Below are positions 25,095 to 34,279 of a stretch of 64,000 bases of DNA, piece after piece. Both the position numbers and the translations under genes were made by a program. The notes beneath the pieces were generated by a model, which had not been told where the DNA came from, did no database searches, and worked only from the letters and a program-made list of their open reading frames with translations. The stretch spans positions 1 through 64,000 of the forward strand of contig NZ_MJGC01000110.1 of the NCBI RefSeq assembly GCF_001746915.1. Direction: 5' to 3'. Origin of the DNA: Desertifilum tharense IPPAS B-1220. Lineage in GTDB: Bacteria; Cyanobacteriota; Cyanobacteriia; Cyanobacteriales; Desertifilaceae. The first letter of the stretch is position 1. The number at the start of each line of letters is the position of its first letter.

Positions 25095-25775
25095 TTAACG
25101 CTGGCGGCGATACCATTGGGCAATCCGTTCGGGTTGAACTCCCCCCAGATAAGCGGCGATCGCCCCTTGGTTGACGATCGTCGTTTTCCACACCCCCAAA
25201 GCCTGCCAGCGACGCGCTGAAGTTAAGACTGGGGTTGGCACAATGGCAATGTGTCCTTGGCGTCTGAGGCGGCGAATGAACTCAAAATCCTCCATAAACG
25301 CTTGCTGGGGGAACCCGCCCAACTGTTCAAAGATCGCCGCCTTGAGAAACAACGCCTGATCGCCATAGGGCAATTGCAAAAGACGCGATCGCGCATTCAC
25401 CCCCTTTTCGATCCAACGCAACAGCCAGCTTGGATCGTCAATGGCTAAAGTAAACGCCCCCGCGAGGGTACCCGGTTGAGCCAAAGCTTGGATCGCCAAG
25501 GAATCGAACCCCGCTGGTAAGCGCGTATCGGCGTGGAGAAACATCAAAATATCCCCAGAGGCGATCGCCGCCCCAGCATTCATCTGATGGGCGCGTCCTT
25601 TGGGGGCTGAGATCGCTTTGAGATCGAGGGTTTGCAAATACTCCCAGGTGCCATCTTGACTGCCGCCATCCACCACAATAATTTCTATAGGGCGATCGCT
25701 ATTCAGTTGCGCCAGGGTTTGGGCGATCGTCTTTACCTCATTCACAACCGGAATAATTACCGAAACAGAAGTCAT
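25095..25775 (-). CDS. TIGR04283-type glycosyltransferase (arsenosugar-associated)
   Basis: 226 aa GT2-like protein. Start TSVSVIIPVVNEVKTIAQTLAQL, GGSQDGTW, GRAHQMNAGAAIASGDILMFLHADTRLP and the late FMEDFEFIRRLRRQG block define this family. It is regularly paired with the TIGR04282 protein, as here (61-nt gap). The pair was named for proposed arsenosugar biosynthesis; related pairs also occur without arsenic genes. No arsM or ars gene is in the window, so the substrate is open. Confidence 0.9.
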   Translation of the reverse strand: MTSVSVIIPVVNEVKTIAQTLAQLNSDRPIEIIVVDGGSQDGTWEYLQTLDLKAISAPKGRAHQMNAGAAIASGDILMFLHADTRLPAGFDSLAIQALAQPGTLAGAFTLAIDDPSWLLRWIEKGVNARSRLLQLPYGDQALFLKAAIFEQLGGFPQQAFMEDFEFIRRLRRQGHIAIVPTPVLTSARRWQALGVWKTTIVNQGAIAAYLGGVQPERIAQWYRRQR

Positions 25776-25836
25776 AGGAATGCTAAATCTAAGCCAAAAA
25801 TCCTCTAATTGCCTACCGCGTAGAGAGAAGGCCTTT

Positions 25837-26436
25837 TCAATGAAGTAACCCCAAATCTTCAGGACGATCGATATCAGCTAACTCAGGCAAACTTGCCCTA
25901 CTTAAATTGAGACGTTGAGCGATCGCCGCCGTCTGTTCAAAAACGCGCGAGGTTCCCCAATCAATGCCAACCAGCAACTCTGGGTAGAGACGCTGCAACC
26001 CAATTAGATAATAACCCCCATCTTTTGCAGGCCCCAATACCAAATCGTGCTGCTCCAACTGCTCAAACGCTTGAGCGAGAACCGATACCTCTAAATGCGG
26101 GCAATCAGTCCCTGCGATCGCCACTCGCTTCATCCCGGCTTCAAAGCTGCGTTGAAAAGCTTGGCTCATTCTGGCTCCCAAATCTCCCGTTCCCTGCACG
26201 CAGTAGGTCAGATCGCCTCCTAACCATTGTTGCATCTGAGTCAGACTGCCCCCGGTGAAACAAACCTCTAGGGAAATGGGCAAGATTGCGGAGAGCGATT
26301 TTGCCTGAGCCAGCATTTGCTCTGCGAGTTGGCGGTGAAGTTGAGCGGCTCCTAACGCTCCCAAAGCGGGAATCAGGCGAGTTTTGGTTTTACCGGGTTC
26401 GGGAAACCGCGTGAAAATAATTAGATGTTGGCTCAC
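25837..26436 (-). CDS. TIGR04282-type glycosyltransferase (DUF2064)
   Basis: 199 aa, a nucleotidyltransferase-like GT-A fold protein. The start LIIFTRFPEPGKTKTRLIPALG is the nucleotide-binding signature; IAGTDCPHLEVSVL and LGPAKDGGYYLIGL are the other family blocks. Paired with the TIGR04283 gene, which follows on the same strand. In the proposed arsenosugar pathway the two add and modify the sugar moiety; this is from family naming, not shown here. Confidence 0.9.
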   Translation of the reverse strand: MSQHLIIFTRFPEPGKTKTRLIPALGALGAAQLHRQLAEQMLAQAKSLSAILPISLEVCFTGGSLTQMQQWLGGDLTYCVQGTGDLGARMSQAFQRSFEAGMKRVAIAGTDCPHLEVSVLAQAFEQLEQHDLVLGPAKDGGYYLIGLQRLYPELLVGIDWGTSRVFEQTAAIAQRLNLSRASLPELADIDRPEDLGLLH

Positions 26437-26637
26437 AAGCGGGCAAGTTAAACTGTGACAGAGTTTTGTGAGTGGGAAGATTAAACCCCAATCGGTTAGG
26501 CAATCTTAGCAGGTTCTTCTGGCTCAAACCTGAATCCATGCTTAGGGAAGACCCAGAAAAGCCTGAGTTAGGGAGATAATCAGGCTGCCAACTCGCTAAA
26601 TGACTCAAAACCCTACAGATTAAGGCTGAGGACAAGT

Positions 26638-27354
26638 ATGCAAAAGTTTGTAGAAGTTTTACCCGATCGACAGGCAATTGTAGAGCGATCGCTGTTTTTA
26701 CTGGTGGAGAAAATTCAACGGACAGTTGCCGAACGCGGACAATTTACCCTAGCGCTTGCTGGCGGCAGTACCCCTAAACCGCTCTACGAGGCAATGGCGA
26801 CTCAAGAGTTGCCTTGGGATAAAATTCATATTTTTTGGGGTGATGAGCGTTACGTCGCACCGGACGAGCCAGAGAGCAACCAGAGAATGGCGCGTTTGGC
26901 TTGGCTCGATCGGGTGCCGATTCCAGCAAGCAATATTCATCCGATGCCAACGGGTGCCGGAGATGCCGCAGCAGATGCCGATCGCCATGAGGCAGAGTTA
27001 CGCGCCTTCTTTCAACTGGGTGCCGGAGAATTTCCCCGTTTGGATGCGATCTTGCTGGGAATTGGCGATGATGCTCATACGGCTTCGCTGTTTCCCCAAA
27101 CCGCCGCCCTACAGGTTCGCGATCGCCTCATTACAGTCGGGCAAAAGGACGGGCAACCGCGTTTAACCTTTACCGTCCCTCTGATTAATCAGGCAGAGTG
27201 CGTTATGTTTTTAGTGACGGGTGCCAATAAACAAGATGCGATCGCGCAAATTTTTGCACCAGAAGCCGACGCCTTTACCTATCCGGCGCGTTTCATTCAA
27301 CCCCAAGGTGAATTATGGTGGTTGTTCGATGAAGCAGCAGGTGCAAATTTGTAA
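26638..27354 (+). CDS. pgl: 6-phosphogluconolactonase
   Basis: 238 aa, full length for the DevB/SOL type. Motifs: LALAGGSTPKPLYEAM, IHIFWGDERYV, and LDAILLGIGDDAHTASLFP, which define the active site. It hydrolyses 6-phosphogluconolactone to 6-phosphogluconate in the oxidative pentose phosphate pathway, which supplies NADPH in the dark in cyanobacteria. zwf and gnd are not adjacent; rpe of the same pathway occurs at 35.5 kb. Confidence 0.95.
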   Translation: MQKFVEVLPDRQAIVERSLFLLVEKIQRTVAERGQFTLALAGGSTPKPLYEAMATQELPWDKIHIFWGDERYVAPDEPESNQRMARLAWLDRVPIPASNIHPMPTGAGDAAADADRHEAELRAFFQLGAGEFPRLDAILLGIGDDAHTASLFPQTAALQVRDRLITVGQKDGQPRLTFTVPLINQAECVMFLVTGANKQDAIAQIFAPEADAFTYPARFIQPQGELWWLFDEAAGANL

Positions 27355-27447
27355 AAATTCTTGTGAATGTTAAGGAAGCGTCACACCCCCTGAAGGCTTC
27401 TGAGAAATTTTTGGTTTGAATGATGCTGTTTGCCTGTTGATGTTCCT

Positions 27448-28170
27448 ATGATTGTTTGTCCGAATTGCAATCACCAAAATCCCGATAGCGCTCAAATTTG
27501 CGAGGCGTGCTACACGCCTTTACCCGCGATGACGGCTTGTCCGAATTGTGGCGCAACGATTCAGTCTGACGCTCTATTTTGCGGTCAATGCGGCACGCAC
27601 CTCAAGCCGAGTGAATCCGGTTCGGTGCAGGTGGCGTCTCAGTCAGAGGCGAGCGTACCCGAAGTTCCCGAATTAGTCCCCCCCGATCCGCTCGTTGAAC
27701 CCGAACCGCTAGTGGAAACCAGCGCTTTGCTCTCGGAGGTGGAAGTTCCCTCTCCTCCGCCTTTGCCCAAACAAAGTTCCTCTCCCGCAGTCCAACCCCC
27801 GCCTTTACCCGTTGCGGTTTCTTCCCAAACCCAACTTCAGCAGCAAATCGCGCAATTGCTGCATGTGAGAAGTTCTCAGGCGATTGAATTACCCTCTCAT
27901 CTGTCGGTGATTCATGTGGGCAAACCTAACGATCGCATTCCCCCGGATATTGATGTGTCGGGATTTCCTGACTCCGATGTCGTGTCTCGCGTCCATGCCG
28001 ATATTCGAGTTGAAGGCGATAGCTATTATATTGAAGATGTAGGCAGTGCCAATGGGACTTATATCAACAATGTACCGCTAGCAATGGGAAATCGACATCG
28101 GCTGCGCCCAGGCGATCGCATCGCCCTCGGTAAAAACGACCTCGTAACGTTTATTTTTCAAATTGCCTAA
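27448..28170 (+). CDS. Zinc-ribbon and FHA domain protein
   Basis: 240 aa from ATG 27448 (TTG 27430 is a weaker alternative). Two zinc ribbons at residues about 1-55 have CxxC pairs (CPNC...CEAC and CPNC...CGQC). A Pro/Ser/Glu-rich linker follows (about 57-140), then an FHA domain (about 150-240) with VSRVHADIRVEGD and GSANGTYINN, the phosphothreonine-binding loops. The FHA strand normally holding the G-R motif reads IHVGKPNDRIPPD, so GK replaces GR. Probably a phosphorylation-dependent adaptor. First of three FHA genes in tandem. Confidence 0.88.
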   Translation: MIVCPNCNHQNPDSAQICEACYTPLPAMTACPNCGATIQSDALFCGQCGTHLKPSESGSVQVASQSEASVPEVPELVPPDPLVEPEPLVETSALLSEVEVPSPPPLPKQSSSPAVQPPPLPVAVSSQTQLQQQIAQLLHVRSSQAIELPSHLSVIHVGKPNDRIPPDIDVSGFPDSDVVSRVHADIRVEGDSYYIEDVGSANGTYINNVPLAMGNRHRLRPGDRIALGKNDLVTFIFQIA

Positions 28171-28310
28171 ACCTAGCTGAAGGCAGGTGTTGGAAAGCTT
28201 TTTTAACAGTTGTGTGGGGCTTCTCACATGCACGCAAATTCCAGCACCCTAAGATATACTGTAGCAGCCATACTCCTGCTTTTTCTTACACAGAATTCAA
28301 CGCTGCCAAT

Positions 28311-28835
28311 GTGATTACCCTGACTCTTTTACATCCTCTTCAGGATATTCCCGTTCAAAGCTGGACGTTTGATGATGAACCCGTGATTCGGATTGGACGC
28401 GCAACTGATAATCATGTGGTTCTTTACAGCGCAGTGGTTTCTCGCCATCACGTTGAGATTCGGCGTAATGAGGTGACATGGGATGTGCTGAATTTAGGGT
28501 CGAATGGGACGTATCTTGATGGAAAACGAGTGAATCAAACACCCATTATTGATGGTGCTGTGATTCGCCTTGCTCGTTCGGGTCCAAAAATCCAAATTCG
28601 GATTGATTCAGCACCTTTATCGGAAAAACAAAGGGCTTATTTAGAAAAAGAGCGATCGCTAACCCCGTCTGGAAGCGAACCCTCGAAAGATACGCTCCTG
28701 ATTGAGAAAAATCGGGAGGCGCAAAAACAGGCTTCGGTACCACCCAATTCCAATAAGCCTGCAACCTCAGTCTCACCTCCAGAAGACGAAGGGCCCTCAA
28801 CTCGACCGGATCTCAATCCTTCTGAAGCTCAATGA
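28311..28835 (+). CDS. FHA domain protein (paralogue 1)
   Basis: 174 aa if it starts at GTG 28311, which aligns with the start of the next paralogue; the frame is open upstream to a TTG at 28212. The FHA domain (about residues 1-95) has the binding residues in VIRIGRATDN, VVSRHHVEI and GSNGTYLDG. A Ser/Pro/Lys-rich tail (about 100-174) looks disordered and may itself be phosphorylated. No ribosome site is clear, so the start is uncertain. FHA domains read threonine phosphorylation by Ser/Thr kinases. Confidence 0.85.
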   Translation: MITLTLLHPLQDIPVQSWTFDDEPVIRIGRATDNHVVLYSAVVSRHHVEIRRNEVTWDVLNLGSNGTYLDGKRVNQTPIIDGAVIRLARSGPKIQIRIDSAPLSEKQRAYLEKERSLTPSGSEPSKDTLLIEKNREAQKQASVPPNSNKPATSVSPPEDEGPSTRPDLNPSEAQ

Positions 28836-29035
28836 GATTTGCCGGTTTTCCGGCTTCCCTGCTGCTTTTGTGGCGATCGCTCCAACAGTAGTCTAGGATT
28901 AAAACTGAAATCTCGCGTGCGTCTAAACTCTAACCGCTTATCTGTCTGGCTTCGCTCGCTCTCGACAGAGAGTGATAGTCTTAGAGAGCGAACTTTTGTG
29001 TATTGACTCACTTCCTTTAACTACCTTCTCAGGTA

Positions 29036-29482
29036 ATGTCAGCGATTACGATATCTCTGCTCCATCCTACCCAAGCTATCCCGGTTCAAAGCTGGTCATT
29101 TGAACCTGAATCGGTCATTCGGATTGGTCGATCGAATAGTAACGACGTGGTTGTTTACAGCGCGGTGGTTTCCCGACACCATATTGAATTGCAAAATAAT
29201 GGTTCGGGTTGGGAAATTATCAGTTTTGGCTCGAATGGCACCTATATTAACAATGAGTTAATTTCCCGCAAGCCTGTTGAGGATGGGATGGTGGTTCGCT
29301 TGGGCAATTCTGGCCCCAAACTGCAAATTCGCCTAGGGGCCGATCCCAAAGCGCGACTCAGAAGAGCAGGAGAAGCGCGATCGCTCTCACCTTCAGAAGA
29401 GGCTTCTAAACAAACCTTTCTCACCGAACGCAAAAGCAAAAAGCCTGAACAAACCCCCAATACCGATTTAGACCTCAACTAG
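29036..29482 (+). CDS. FHA domain protein (paralogue 2)
   Basis: 148 aa. Very similar to the preceding gene: both share LLHP.Q.IPVQSW.F, VIRIGR, YSAVVSRHH, GSNGTY, DG.V.RL..SGPK.QIR and a tail with RSL(T/S)PS. The tail is shorter. The intact Arg, Ser, His and Asn of the FHA phosphothreonine pocket are all present. The two genes are a recent tandem duplication separated by 200 nt. It converges on miaB. Confidence 0.9.
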   Translation: MSAITISLLHPTQAIPVQSWSFEPESVIRIGRSNSNDVVVYSAVVSRHHIELQNNGSGWEIISFGSNGTYINNELISRKPVEDGMVVRLGNSGPKLQIRLGADPKARLRRAGEARSLSPSEEASKQTFLTERKSKKPEQTPNTDLDLN

Positions 29483-29507
29483 GGGATCTCCAGACTTTCA
29501 GTTGGCT

Positions 29508-30890
29508 TCAGGAAGCACCCGCGCCGACTAAAGGTTTGGCTGGGCTTCCCTCAAACAACCGCTCTCCGGTTAAGCTAAAAGCGCGAACTTCGGTAATTTG
29601 AACCGGGACGATCTGACCTTTGAGTTCTTCAATCTCGCCCGCAAAGAATGTGAGGCGATTTCCCCGCGTTCTACCCATCACTTGGGTGGGATCTTTCGGG
29701 TTCGCATCCTCAACTAGCACCTCTTCAATCCGGTTGAGATAGCGTTGCGATCGCTCTGCGGCCTTAATTGAGACCAAATGGTTGAGCCGTTGCAGGCGAT
29801 CGGCTTTGACTTCCTCGCTTAACTGATTTTCCCATAAGGCGGCAGGCGTCCCCGGTCGGGGAGAATAAGCCGCCGTATTCAACTGGTCAAACCCAATCTC
29901 TTCTACCAGTTTCAGGGTATTCTCAAACTGTTCTTCCGTCTCCCCAGGGAAACCCACAATCGCATCGGCGCTAATCGCCGCATCGGGCATATACTCGCGA
30001 ATTTTATCAATAATCCGGCGATACTTTTCAGGGGTATAGCCCCGCGCCATCGCCTTCAGGACTTGATTGTCGCCCGATTGGAAGGGAATGTGGAAATGCT
30101 CGCAAACCTTGGGTAAGTCCGCGCAGGCTTTAATCAGGCGTTCGGTAAAATAGCGCGGATGGGAAGTCGCAAAGCGCAAGCGTTCCACCCCTGGCACATC
30201 ATGGACAAAATAGAGCAGATCCGTAAAGGTATGTAGGTGGCGTCCTTCCGGCGTTACCCCTGGTAAATCGCGACCGTAGGCATCAATATTTTGTCCTAAG
30301 AGGGTGATTTCTTTATACCCCTGCTGTCCGAGTTCAATCATTTCTGCACGGATAGCTTCTGGGGTACGCGACTGTTCCACCCCCCGCACGCTGGGGACAA
30401 CGCAATAGGTACAGCGTTCGTTACAGCCATAAATGACGTTAACCCAAGCCGTGACTTTGCTATCGCGGCGCGGCTTGGTGATATCTTCCATAATGTGAAT
30501 GGGTTCAGTTGCCACCACTTGAGCGCCATTAAAGACTTCTTCGAGTAAGTCTTGCAGGCGGTTGGCGTGTTGGGGGCCCATGACTAAATCGAGTTCGGGA
30601 ACCCTCCGCAGTAGCGCCTCGCCTTCCTGTTGCGCCACGCAACCCGCCACCACGAGCGTTAAATCGGGTTCGTGCTGCTTGCGCTTGGCTTGTCTGCCGA
30701 GATAAGAGTAAACCTTTTGTTCGGCATTATCCCGAATCGTACAAGTATTGTAGAGAATTAAACCCGCCTGATTCGGGTCTTCGACAAATTCAAAGCCCAT
30801 CTCCTCTAGGATACCCGCCATCCGCTCGGAGTCGGCTTTGTTCATCTGGCAGCCAAAAGTTGTAATGTGATATTTGCGTTTGGTGGTCAT
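29508..30890 (-). CDS. miaB: tRNA-2-methylthio-N6-dimethylallyladenosine synthase
   Basis: 460 aa. An N-terminal UPF0004 domain with Cys residues (TFGCQMNKADSE, YNTCTIRDNAE, AGCVAQQEG) binds one 4Fe-4S cluster; the radical SAM motif CNERCTYCVVP binds the other; a C-terminal TRAM domain (about 385-450) binds RNA. It methylthiolates i6A37 in tRNAs. All six cluster Cys are present. It stands alone between a FHA gene (convergent) and a Uma2 gene. Confidence 0.96.
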   Translation of the reverse strand: MTTKRKYHITTFGCQMNKADSERMAGILEEMGFEFVEDPNQAGLILYNTCTIRDNAEQKVYSYLGRQAKRKQHEPDLTLVVAGCVAQQEGEALLRRVPELDLVMGPQHANRLQDLLEEVFNGAQVVATEPIHIMEDITKPRRDSKVTAWVNVIYGCNERCTYCVVPSVRGVEQSRTPEAIRAEMIELGQQGYKEITLLGQNIDAYGRDLPGVTPEGRHLHTFTDLLYFVHDVPGVERLRFATSHPRYFTERLIKACADLPKVCEHFHIPFQSGDNQVLKAMARGYTPEKYRRIIDKIREYMPDAAISADAIVGFPGETEEQFENTLKLVEEIGFDQLNTAAYSPRPGTPAALWENQLSEEVKADRLQRLNHLVSIKAAERSQRYLNRIEEVLVEDANPKDPTQVMGRTRGNRLTFFAGEIEELKGQIVPVQITEVRAFSLTGERLFEGSPAKPLVGAGAS

Positions 30891-30960
30891 AAGGAGAAAA
30901 GCAGCAAGTTATTCAACCGTTCGCGTAGCATCGAACTTTTATTGTAGTTTCTGTTGCGTC

Positions 30961-31602
30961 TTACGGGCGCGATCGCATGAACTGCTGGCGGAGTTCTCGT
31001 AGCGCTGCACCTGTTCCGCGAATTGAGGCTACTTGCAGCACTTGCTCTATTAATCCAAATAAGTCTACGTTCGGAAAATAGCGGCTAGCAGACTGCTGTT
31101 GGTAGGATTCCCCTGAGAAGCCATAAATTTTTAAGCCGTTATTTTTGAGTAACCAGACTTCAGGAACGCGATAGGGTGCATAATCTTCCGCCGCCGTGTA
31201 GGTGGTGACATCAATTTCAATCACTAAATCGGGAGGCGGATCGACTTGCCAATTCAGGCGGTCTTGACCCACAGCCGCTTGCCAGTTATCAATATAAAAA
31301 CAGTAGTCGGGTTCAATCCCCCCTTCTTCAGGAATTTCCATTGTAATTGGCGTAAAGGCTTCGTAATCGCGAGTTTCGCTGTCTAACAAGGCTTTCACGA
31401 TATCTGCCAAGATATTAGCTTCGCGTCCATGTTTAGGTAAGGGACTCATCAGTAAAATTTCACCCAGACGAAATTTCAGGCGAGGGAGAGAGCGATCGCC
31501 CCGACTTTGGCGCAATGTACAATAATCTTGCCAAGTTCCCGGCATTCGCACCACGGTTCCGGCGGGAAGTTGAATTTTGTCGCGGGAAATTACGGCGTAC
31601 AT
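30961..31602 (-). CDS. Uma2 family (DUF820) endonuclease-like protein
   Basis: 213 aa. The restriction-endonuclease-like core is visible: E (VKALLDSETRDYE..TPITMEIPEEGGIEPDYCFYI) with the acidic PD pair, and DLVIEIDVTTYTAAED, in which the usual ExK position reads E-I-D. PYRVPEVWLLKNNGLKIY is the typical Uma2 C-terminal block. These proteins are strongly expanded in cyanobacteria; the biological role is unknown. Lies between miaB and the carotenoid oxygenase. Confidence 0.88.
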   Translation of the reverse strand: MYAVISRDKIQLPAGTVVRMPGTWQDYCTLRQSRGDRSLPRLKFRLGEILLMSPLPKHGREANILADIVKALLDSETRDYEAFTPITMEIPEEGGIEPDYCFYIDNWQAAVGQDRLNWQVDPPPDLVIEIDVTTYTAAEDYAPYRVPEVWLLKNNGLKIYGFSGESYQQQSASRYFPNVDLFGLIEQVLQVASIRGTGAALRELRQQFMRSRP

Positions 31603-31665
31603 AGAGCCTCCGTGGGGGTGAATCTGTCTTTACTCCGTTTTAGCCTATGGCAAATTCCGGATACT

Positions 31666-33102
31666 TTAAGCCGGTTTCCAGGTTCCGTGAAAGCCCATTG
31701 GGATAACGCTAGGTAATCCAAGTTTACAGATGGGTTCTTCATTGAGGCGATCGCACTGATAAATCCACACTTCGCTTTCGTGGATGTTGCCATCATAAAC
31801 CACGGTTAAAATCCAACCCCCTTCAGGGTTATCGGCATCTACCACATGAATCGGTTCTGTAGGATAGCGGTTTTCTCCCAAGTCGGCCACTGTTAGCGTA
31901 TCGTGCTGTTGGTCGTAGAGAGCGATCGCGCCCAGCAAATCTTCCCCTAACTTTTGTCCCGGACGATAGCAAGACAAATAGGTATAGCGCGAATCTTCTC
32001 CAACAAATTGACTAGGAACGAGGGGAAACTCGCAATGTTGGTCAATTAAAAGTTGAATTTGTTTAACTTTCGCCGTTTGGGGGTCAAGTTGTACGCGCCA
32101 CAACTCTCCCTTGGCGGTTGTCTGCGTTTTGCCCGTTGCTACTTCTTTGAGGTATTGGTTGGTGCTATAAAAATCGGCATAGCGGACAAAATCAATGGCA
32201 ATTGTCCCCTGGGGTTCAACAAAACCATTGCTAAAATGCCATTGAAACCAGGCTTCTGTTGTCGCCCGACTCACTAAGGTCAAGGTTTGGCGGTCGATAA
32301 CTAAAATATCGGTTCCTAAACTGGGTTTCCATTCCAACGCATCGGAGAAACTTGTTAAACCCAAAGCCGCCGGTAGCAGGTTTAGACGAACGGGTGGAAT
32401 AAAAAAGATGAGATACGCACCCGCCATCACAAAATCGTGAATGAGGGGGACACCCTTGAGGGGAATCTGATTATGTTGCAGGATTTTCCCGGTGGCGTCG
32501 CTGCGATAAAGGTAGAGTTGGGCATTTAACCCGGCTTTGACCCCAAAATTAAAAATATCGCCGGTGGCTGGATCGACTTTGGGATGGGCAGAATAGGCAA
32601 AATCGGACTGAAGTTGCCCTAAGTCATCGAGTCCTAGCGTTTCTAAGGTTTGCAAATCTAAGGCGTGGGGTTGGCCGCCTTCCCACAGGGTCAGGAGTTT
32701 GTTGGGTAGCGCTAAAACTGAGGTGTTGGCTGCGTTTTTGACGGGTTTTCCCCAACGTTCCCAGAGGAGTCCAGGGGCGCTCATGTCATAGTTGGGAAAC
32801 AGAAAGCGATTTTGGGCGGCTTCTTGCTGGTAAGCCTGAGTTTGCACGTAGCGATAAGTCCCCGTTGCGCCGTTGTCGGTGAAATGAACGGCTAAAACGG
32901 CCCCATCTCCATCAAACCAATGTCCCACCCGTTGACCTCCCCGTTGCAACCGTCCGGGACCGTTGCGGTATAGGGTGCCGCGCAACCCTTGGGGAATATG
33001 ACCTGAAAGGAGGGGTAAGGGGGTTAAGCCAAATTCTGTAGCGGGTTGGGCGAGGGCATTTCCCCAAGTGGGGCGGGTAATCGCTTGAGTTTGAACGTCC
33101 AT
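31666..33102 (-). CDS. Carotenoid oxygenase (apocarotenoid cleavage family)
   Basis: 478 aa seven-bladed propeller enzyme. The four iron-binding His are seen in SAHPKVDPATGD, LIHDFVMAG, QWHFSNGFVEPQG and, at the very C-terminus, GFHGTWKPA. These enzymes cleave carotenoids or apocarotenals with O2; cyanobacterial ACO makes retinal from apocarotenals. The exact substrate cannot be told from sequence alone. A start at MDVQTQAITRPTWGNAL fits the family. Confidence 0.93.
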   Translation of the reverse strand: MDVQTQAITRPTWGNALAQPATEFGLTPLPLLSGHIPQGLRGTLYRNGPGRLQRGGQRVGHWFDGDGAVLAVHFTDNGATGTYRYVQTQAYQQEAAQNRFLFPNYDMSAPGLLWERWGKPVKNAANTSVLALPNKLLTLWEGGQPHALDLQTLETLGLDDLGQLQSDFAYSAHPKVDPATGDIFNFGVKAGLNAQLYLYRSDATGKILQHNQIPLKGVPLIHDFVMAGAYLIFFIPPVRLNLLPAALGLTSFSDALEWKPSLGTDILVIDRQTLTLVSRATTEAWFQWHFSNGFVEPQGTIAIDFVRYADFYSTNQYLKEVATGKTQTTAKGELWRVQLDPQTAKVKQIQLLIDQHCEFPLVPSQFVGEDSRYTYLSCYRPGQKLGEDLLGAIALYDQQHDTLTVADLGENRYPTEPIHVVDADNPEGGWILTVVYDGNIHESEVWIYQCDRLNEEPICKLGLPSVIPMGFHGTWKPA

Positions 33103-33341
33103 GAAGTTTCCGATCGCAATTCCTAAACCTGTTGAGGTTTCTACATCTATCTTTACAAGTTTGGCGGAAATGGGGGCGATCGCAACTGAATTTGCCCTAA
33201 TTTCTATCTTTGGAGTGAAGGTTATTCCTCCATTAAAAAGGTTAACTCTTAGTTAATGAGACGTTAAAGGTACTCGCTTGAGCCTCTTTTGGAGTCTTTC
33301 CAAAGGATGAATTAAAGAAAACTGCATCGGTCGATCCTGTC

Positions 33342-34115
33342 GTGAAAAGCTCTCACAATGTCAAACAATCCCCGACTTCCTCTAGCGAACGCGCTTCTGT
33401 AGAGATTCGTCTCTCGCCTGAAAGAATAGTGCGTTTTTTAGGTTGGGTTGTTGTGGGTTTAGCGGCTGCTCATTTTCTGGGACAATTTTCTAAGCATGTC
33501 CTGGGTTATGGCAGTCTTAAGGGGATGATTCCTCTATTCGATCTAGATTTGGAATTTAATATTCCGTCTCTCTACTCAGGGTTATCGCTCATTGGGTGTG
33601 CAATGTTACTTGGAGCGATCGCTCTCCTGAAAAAACAAAAACGCGATCGCTATTTGCGCCATTGGCAAGGATTATCCTTGATTTTTCTGTTAATGGGCGT
33701 TGATGAAATTATTGAATTGCACGAGCGAACGATTAAACCTCTCCGCAATGCCTTGAACGCTACGGGTATTTTTTATTTCACCTGGGTGATTTTAGGGTTT
33801 GTGCTGGTGGTGCTATTGGCGATCGCCTATCGTAAGTTTACGCTTTCACTTCCCCCTAAAACCCGCAATCGCTTTATTCTGGCGGCAAGTTTATTCTTGT
33901 TAGGAACCTTGGGAATTGAGCTGATTGGCGGATATTATGCTTACATTTACGGTAAGGAGAACCTCATCTACTCGTTATGGGTAGCACTTGAGGAAGGATT
34001 GGAGATGGCAGGGATTTTAGTGTTTATCTATGCGCTCTTAACCTATTTGCGATCGCTCTCCGATAGTATTACGATTCACTTTGAGCGATCGCTGTCCGCT
34101 CCAACCAACAATTGA
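33342..34115 (+). CDS. Six-helix membrane protein of unknown function
   Basis: 257 aa, GTG start. Six predicted membrane helices at about residues 29-48, 67-90, 100-120, 142-165, 180-207 and 215-245. Charged residues sit inside helices three and six (MGVDEIIELHERT and ALEEGLEMAG), a Glu-rich pattern that could bind a metal or conduct protons. No family recognised. Preceded by about 240 nt without features and followed by a palindromic repeat. Confidence 0.75.
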   Translation: MKSSHNVKQSPTSSSERASVEIRLSPERIVRFLGWVVVGLAAAHFLGQFSKHVLGYGSLKGMIPLFDLDLEFNIPSLYSGLSLIGCAMLLGAIALLKKQKRDRYLRHWQGLSLIFLLMGVDEIIELHERTIKPLRNALNATGIFYFTWVILGFVLVVLLAIAYRKFTLSLPPKTRNRFILAASLFLLGTLGIELIGGYYAYIYGKENLIYSLWVALEEGLEMAGILVFIYALLTYLRSLSDSITIHFERSLSAPTNN

Positions 34116-34150
34116 CTGACAAAACCGCTGAACGCCTTATGCTGTGTGGG

Positions 34151-34185
34151 TGTTGTTGGGTTTCATACCTCAACCTAACCTACGT
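34151..34185. repeat. Dispersed palindromic repeat, copy A
   Basis: Contains GTTGGGTTTCATACCTCAACCTAAC followed by CTAC. It matches the copy at 63183-63220 (in the other orientation) over more than 25 positions and shares its GTTGGGTT/AACCCAAC core with the tandem units at 11587-11694. Located between two plus-strand genes. Confidence 0.8.
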
Positions 34186-34279
34186 GGCTACCCTTTTAGC
34201 AGTCAACCAGGCTATAGATACAGCCGAGAAACCCTTAGTGCTATTCTAACGAAGGGAAAATTTGCCTATCGTATACTTT

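Noticed and set aside
25500..25530. AATCGAACCCCGC, resembling part of a tRNA T-arm
   Set aside because: It is inside the TIGR04283 gene and no acceptor or anticodon stem can be built around it.
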